The notes beneath the pieces were generated by a model. It was not told where the DNA came from. It saw nothing but the letters and a program-made list of their open reading frames with translations, and made no database searches. A stretch of DNA of 64,000 bases from Melieria omissa (Eukaryota; Arthropoda; Insecta; Diptera; Ulidiidae), in the NCBI GenBank assembly GCA_963971225.1, contig OZ020267.1, forward strand, positions 52,903,590 to 52,967,589. Reading direction: 5' to 3'. A program made the translations under genes and the position numbers. Positions 58,873-64,000 of this stretch are shown in pieces (the stretch's first letter is position 1; the number at the start of each line of letters is the position of its first letter).

Positions 58873-60517
58873 CCTTAATGAAATCTAACCATTTTAGACT
58901 GAACAGACTTCTGAACTCATCTCTTTACTCTGAACATTGGTATGTAAATTTATCTATAAACCTAGTTGGATGAACTATTGGCTTCGAATTACACAACTTT
59001 CTCAAAATAGCAAAGGAAAGTGATTGATAGTTCAGATATGGCTATCTACAATTGGAAAATATTAAGTCTGAATAAGACAATATTTTTGGATAAAAATATT
59101 ATCGAGTACCATTCGAGCCAGATGACAGCGCCACATATAATGAACTCCACTCAATATTCGCAAAAGTCAAATTAACTGTTGACACCATGAGCGCCAATAA
59201 TTCGTGGCTCTCGAAAGCATTAATTCTGACGGCGATGTCAACTTTGGGCATAGTTGCTACTGTGAAAAAAAAATTTAAAAAAAAAAAAATTTGTTGGGAA
59301 AAAATATAAAAAATACAAAATTTTTTTTCCTCGTATATTTTTGTCAGAGCAAAGAGTTACCCAACGCTTGTGTGACAAATTTACGAAACTGACACTCAAA
59401 TGACCCCGAAGTGATAAGAACACGCAAATTCAGTACACACAACGTGCCCATCCTTTGTATGAAAACAAAAACAAAGACCCAAAAATGGCGAAAAAAATTC
59501 GTCAATAATTGACAGCGCCATAGACTCGAAAGCTGTTCAATGCAGCATCAACAGCAGCAACAACAAACATGTTGAGCAAACAAAAAATACAAAATACAAA
59601 AAATTCATCGAAACGTGCGACCAGCAACAACACTATGAAAGGCAACTGCGTTTGCTGAACGTGATAACAGGACAATCACGCACACACTTTGACATTATGG
59701 CAAAATATAGTATAGTGTTTGTTGTTTGTGTTGTTGTTGTTGCTGTTGCTGACAATGGCTTTGGCTTTGACTGTTGCGGCTGCGACAGTGGCACATTTTC
59801 ATTGCTGCAGCATGTCATGCAGTCAAAACAATATGGCATCGATGCTTGTGACATTGTCCTCCTGCAGCAACAATAAATAGCGCAACCCATCAATAGCAAC
59901 TCGGGTCTAGTAGCGAGCGAGCAAAAAGCAACGCAACCCTATTAAAAAAACGTTTAAATATTGATGGGCCGTTTGGCTGCGAGCACGATTGCTTGCATGT
60001 CTGAGGAGTTGGCGATTAACTGACATTTTATTGATGGCGCCGCTGGCCGAAAATGTTGCCAATGCCAATGCTTGAACAGCCCCGCACGTGCGTGTGTGTG
60101 TGAGTGAGTGTGTGTGTGTTTGAGTTGGACTGCCGCAAGTGTTTTTGGCCAATGTGAATGCGAGTTTGTGTGTGTTCAATGTGAAAATACAATCGATTTG
60201 GAGCAATGGGCGTGCAGCCTAAAGTATTTTACTCTCTTTGTATTTAAATTTAAATTTTCAAAAGATGTTTCTATTCAAATTTATTCACTTAGAACTGTTG
60301 GAATACAATTTCATGTACTTGTGCAAGTATCGGAGAATTTAGCAAAGTCATTAAACACAAAAATATTGGGGCCACTTGAGAGCCAATTTTTTGGTTGTTG
60401 TCTGAAAATCGAGTAAACTTTGGAACAGGTATTTTAAAGGCTCGAATTTTTACTGTATATTTGCATATATCACTTTGCACAACTCATTGACTTTATAAGT
60501 CTTCCCACCAGACATTT
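58873..60517. other. Non-coding DNA; GC-richer island at 59.1-60.2 kb
   Basis: AAAC and CAACAA runs occur, with TTG near 59718-59745 and TG near 60092-60120. Frames are short, with no recognised domain. Confidence 0.45.
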
Positions 60518-60674
60518 TTTGTTGCCGGCAATAAGAAAACGAGTCGCCCCCGGCAACAAATTTACCGCCAGCGTATCGATTTCGTATCACCAGTCGTTCT
60601 AAAACGTCCTCCGAAAGCAACTCGCCGTGACGAGTCGTTTTCTTATCGCCGTGACGTGTCGTTTTCTTATCGCC
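60518..60674. repeat. Hairpin plus 24-bp tandem units
   Basis: TTTGTTGCCGG (60518-60528) pairs with CCGGCAACAAA (60550-60560). Downstream, GTGACGAGTCGTTTTCTTATCGCC at 60627-60650 is followed by a near-identical unit at 60651-60674 and a degraded third. The loop's ATAAGAAAACGAGTC is an inverted version of the 24-bp unit's core. A related CGGCAATAA…CGAGTCGCC lies near 60964. The minus-strand 85-residue frame (60450-60707) reads these repeats. Confidence 0.65.
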
Positions 60675-61385
60675 TGGACGATTCTTTTTCATATCTAAAT
60701 ACATCATATTGTTTGGGAAATTATCAATTTATAAAATGTCAGTCAGTTTTGGTTGGGATGGATTTTCATTTGCATACAAATATTCAATGTTGCTCTCATT
60801 GTTTTGAGCTTGAATTAATGCTGTTGATCAATGAACCGTCGACGAATGAATACAAATTTTTTAAATACGATCAATCTCCCTGTAATAAAAAATATAGCAA
60901 TTCGATATTTCAAAGTCCTGAAAAACAACGTGTTTTTGGGAAATGTTGCTAATTTGTCGCTGCGGCAATAAATCGTCGAGTCGCCAATTTGTTGCCACTG
61001 ACGATTGTTGCCTATTTCTCACATTTTGCTTGGAGGGTTCTAACACATCTCTTACATATAATTTGTTGTCCTGACTGACTGACTTATTTGTTGATCGCAT
61101 CAGATTTTTATGAAAAAATACTTATCTAATACTTATCTTATTTGAAGTGCGTTCACCATTTTTGAAGTAAAAAATCCCACTGCTCAATGATTTGGCGCTC
61201 ATAGAATTTCTGTTCCTTATTAGAAAAAAACTGAACCAGGTCCGACTCCAGCTCATCGGCATTAGTTGAAAGTTTCGCCGCTCAATGAGTTTTGCAAACA
61301 TCGCAGTAACATCGCCATCTGATGGTGCAAAGTGAGGGCTACAGGTCACATGGGGGATGGGTTATCAATTCCCAAGCTCTAATAA
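60675..61385. other. Non-coding DNA, nothing else recognised
   Basis: AT-rich sequence. Short frames at 60656-61349 lack recognisable motifs. Confidence 0.45.
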
Positions 61386-61635
61386 TTACACTGAGCAAGT
61401 CGAAAATTCATTGAACACATTGAAACATTAACCCTTTCCGACATGAAAATAAACCCGTTCTGTATGAATTGTATGGGCTGTAGTCCAATATATTGGACAT
61501 TGTGACTGAAAGGCTTAAACTAGAGCCAATCCAGCCAAACGGCTGATGGATCTCAACTCAGTATACCAATAGAAAGTCGCTCAGTAGGTCCCCCCATGTC
61601 TGAAATTTTGAGGGTAAATTTCACGCACAGTGTTA
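61386..61635 (+). mobile_element. 244-bp element, CACTG ends, TTA duplication
   Basis: The element 61389-61632 starts CACTGAGCAAGTCGAAAATT and ends AAATTTCACGCACAGTG. TTA lies immediately outside both ends. Three-base TTA/TAA duplications suggest PIF/Harbinger; CAC…GTG tips would also suit CACTA. There is no transposase frame. It shares both ends and GGTCCCCCCATGTCT with the 58190 copy. Confidence 0.7.
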
Positions 61636-62409
61636 TTTTCAGGTCACCAAAGACAAGTAAGGATTTACATTATCGTTGACATTTGCAATTTACCAGTTTA
61701 GTCCGTGTTTTTATTGCTTCCTTCAGTTTCATTAGTTTAGTGATGACCATTCTACTATTCACGAATGGCCAAATGGTCACCAGTCACATTAGTTGTTGAC
61801 AGTGAACATTGATTGTTTGGGTCCTTGGAAGCAGCTAAAAATAAGCAAAACCTTTGTAGTCCAAATTGACTAAATTGACACTTAATTGACAACATGATTT
61901 TTTATTTATGCAATTCAGGATTCGTTGTTTAAAAGTGCCTTGTCGAGTGAGCTCATTTGCCGTTAAGTTTCTTGGTATATTTCCACATAGTGAAATCAAA
62001 TCTATGAGATTATAAAGCTGCCTTACAGTCTCGTTGAAAGATTTGTTATAGCTAAAAGTAGTCGTTGATGTTGTTTACTTCTTTCAGTGCTCTAAGAGTG
62101 GATTAGCTGTCCAAAACCATCAGAATTTTAACTACCTATTTGTTGTTTACCCTGGGAGACACTGTAGAACAACTCAGTGTAACTCAGCTGGAGCATAAGA
62201 TGTAGATTAAATACTTCTGAGTAGATTCCATGGCTTATCCTGAGCAGCTGTCAATGAAAAGTCGTCTTGCTTCGCCATAAGGTTTCAATGTTCAAATCAA
62301 AATGGAATCCAACTGGAGTACACAATACATAATTATAAATAAAAGTGACTTACTGATTTTAATTGATGATTAAAAACATAAAAGTCACCAATAATTGTTA
62401 TCATAGGAA
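61636..62409. other. Non-coding DNA, nothing recognised
   Basis: AT-rich sequence without supported features. Confidence 0.45.
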
Positions 62410-62844
62410 CACTAATAAAAATCGAAATAAAACTGTTATTTGTGGACTAATATGAAAATTTTCAAAAATAATTTTTATAAAAGTATTTTCAAAATGTAAA
62501 TAAAATATAATTCTTATTTTTTAATTTTTCCATCAAATTTACAAAAAACTAATACACTAATAAAAATCGAAATAAAACTGTTATTTGTGGACTAATATGA
62601 AAATTTTCAAAAATAATTTTTATAAGTATTTTCAAAATGTAAATAAAATAGGTATAATTCTTATTTTTTAATTTTTCCATCACATTTACAAAAAACTAAT
62701 ACACTAATAAAAATCGAAATAAAACTGTTATTTGTGAACTAATATGAAAATTTTCAAAAATCATTTTTATAAAAGTATTTTCAAAATGTAAATAAAATAT
62801 AATTCTTATTTTTTAATTTTTCGATCAAATTTACAAAAAAAAAG
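62410..62844. repeat. Three tandem ~145-bp AT-rich repeats
   Basis: Units start CACTAATAAAAATCGAAATA at 62410, 62555 and 62702 and are nearly identical, so the array is young. Differences are a few substitutions (GGACT/GAACT, CATCAAA/CATCACA) and a 4-6-bp indel (ATAGGT in unit 2). The source is unknown. Confidence 0.96.
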
Positions 62845-64000
62845 TTTATTTCCAAAGTTGATTCTCCGTACGAAAAGAAATGTATTAGTACTTATATTTC
62901 TATGACTTATTTATTAATTTTTTTTATTTTATATTTATTTAATTTTTTTTATTTGTATGACTGAAGGAAAAGTAAGTAAAGTATGACTGAAGAAATAGTA
63001 ATTTTTTCAAATATAGATTTCATAAAGAACTTTTATTTCCGGTTCCTGATTCTAATACATAGTTGTTTAAAAAACTTATCACTAACAACTAAACTGCCAC
63101 AGGAAATGTTTGTGTCATGTCATTTTATTATTTAGTCAAAGTCTTAACTTGATCTGCTGCAACACATTTCACGTCCTATCACTTTTAATAAATGGCCAAT
63201 ATGCCACGAAACAGCAAAAACAAACATTAAACTATTTTCGAAACTTGCCAAGCGACAATAACAAGCAACAATAATAATAACAACAACAACAACAATAAGC
63301 GCCAATGGCCATGTCAGTTAACATTGGCGATAGTTGCAAAAACGTTGCAATAACTTCAGCTGACACGTTCATGTCATTTTTTGCGTGCTGACAACTTTAA
63401 ATAGTTATCACTATCGCTGCAAAATGCCAAGCAGCTGCCGTCGAGCATGAGTCGAATTTTTTCGCACCACACATAAAAAACCACACACACACTCATACAC
63501 ACACATGCACACATAAAAAATTGTGTAGAGCGAAAAAAGTGACGAGGAAAGGTGGCGGGCTGGGATGCTGCTAATGCTTTTACGCTAACAAAGCCCAATA
63601 TAAATGCCAAAAATGTCAACTGGCACAGCAGCCAAGCTGAGCTGTTGTCACTGGTTGTGTTGTTGGCATTGTAGATGGGATTGCAGATGGGTTGTTGCAG
63701 CAGCGCAAAGGAGCTGTAAACATAAAAGTGAGAGAAAAATGTTTTGTTTTTCATTTTGTTTCGACACTTTGCTGCCATTTTCCATTTTCACTTCTTCTAC
63801 TTCCACACCCCCTGCCAACGGCAACCAAGGCGCCTCGTTTGCGACTTGTTTGCGCCAGCAAAATATCTCAGCTAACTGTGACTTCTTTGTGTGGCGCGGC
63901 GGAACGGATGCGGCATCGAAGTGTAATCTAAACGTGGCTTACACATTCTTTCCAATGCCATGCAGCATAATGCGTGTGTTTGGGTGTATGAGTGTGTGTG
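62845..64000. other. Non-coding DNA; microsatellite-rich island from about 63.1 kb
   Basis: The stretch has ATT-rich sequence, then CAACAACAA at 63281-63295, AC runs near 63483-63510 and TG near the window end. The minus frame 63374-63778 (134 residues) is low-complexity without a recognised domain. Confidence 0.5.

Overview
The window looks like a stretch of an insect nuclear genome, most likely a true fruit fly (Tephritidae) or a close relative. The reasons are the very AT-rich intergenic/intronic texture, abundant CA/TG microsatellites and CAA/TTG runs typical of higher Diptera, an R1-like non-LTR retrotransposon, a Transib transposon, a mariner relic, and two copies of a tRNA-derived SINE whose body (shared core GCCGTTCGGAATCGGC) I associate from memory with tephritids. 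No host protein-coding exon, rRNA or functional tRNA gene could be supported on either strand; every long open frame is either transposon-derived or produced by stop-free tandem repeats.

The main positive signal about the host locus is a set of three zero-exon splice junctions (3' splice site directly followed by a 5' splice site) at 2741|2742, 37229|37230 and 58861|58862. All three are on the + strand, have a pyrimidine tract, and read CAG|GTACGT, CAG|GTATGT and CAG|GTATGT; two have a CTAAT/CTAAA-like branch-point sequence and the first a weaker TAAC-like one. They look like recursive-splicing ratchet points. If so, most or all of the window lies inside one giant intron (more than 56 kb) of a gene transcribed left to right.

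Layout. 1-3.9 kb: mariner deletion relic, a 35-bp-arm foldback and ratchet candidate 1. 3.9-5.4 kb: (AATTC)n satellite. 5.56-5.81 kb: hAT-type MITE with a perfect 8-bp duplication. 7.2-8.4 kb: degenerate 21-bp minisatellite. 9.33-11.58 kb: 5'-truncated R1-like LINE with an unbroken RT frame and a 16-bp target duplication. 11.9-13.0 kb: endonuclease-like scrap and a 255-bp triplication. 14.73-15.46 kb: TTAA-flanked inverted-repeat element. 16-17.6 kb: 75-bp duplication, small TIR element and a poly(A)-ended retroelement tail. 21.93-24.01 kb: Transib element inserted in a SINE. 26.9-28.0 and 51.5-51.9 kb: clusters of one dispersed repeat. 28.95-29.09 kb: second hAT-type MITE in a palindrome. 34 kb and 45.7-46.1 kb: short duplications. 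37.2 kb: ratchet 2. 38.0-38.4 and 40.08-40.71 kb: hAT-like elements, the second with a SINE inside. 48.8 kb (AAAAT)n and 53.75-54.42 kb (TTTTA)n. 57.0-58.1 kb: 12-13-bp repeat field. 58.19 and 61.39 kb: two opposite-orientation members of a CACTG-ended family with 3-bp TAA/TTA duplications. 58.9 kb: ratchet 3. 62.4-62.85 kb: 145-bp triplication.

Between these, islands of moderately GC-richer, microsatellite- and CAA/TTG-rich DNA (about 13.4-14.5, 18.8-20.6, 24.6-26.6, 29.6-33.9, 35-36, 39-40, 44.4-45.5, 46.3-47.4, 49-50.4, 52.3-53.7, 55.3-56.9, 59.1-60.2 and 63.1-64.0 kb) alternate with AT-rich, repeat-laden DNA. The islands probably represent the old intronic backbone, with cis-regulatory DNA possible, and the rest later insertions. 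All family calls are from reading the sequence; no search was run.
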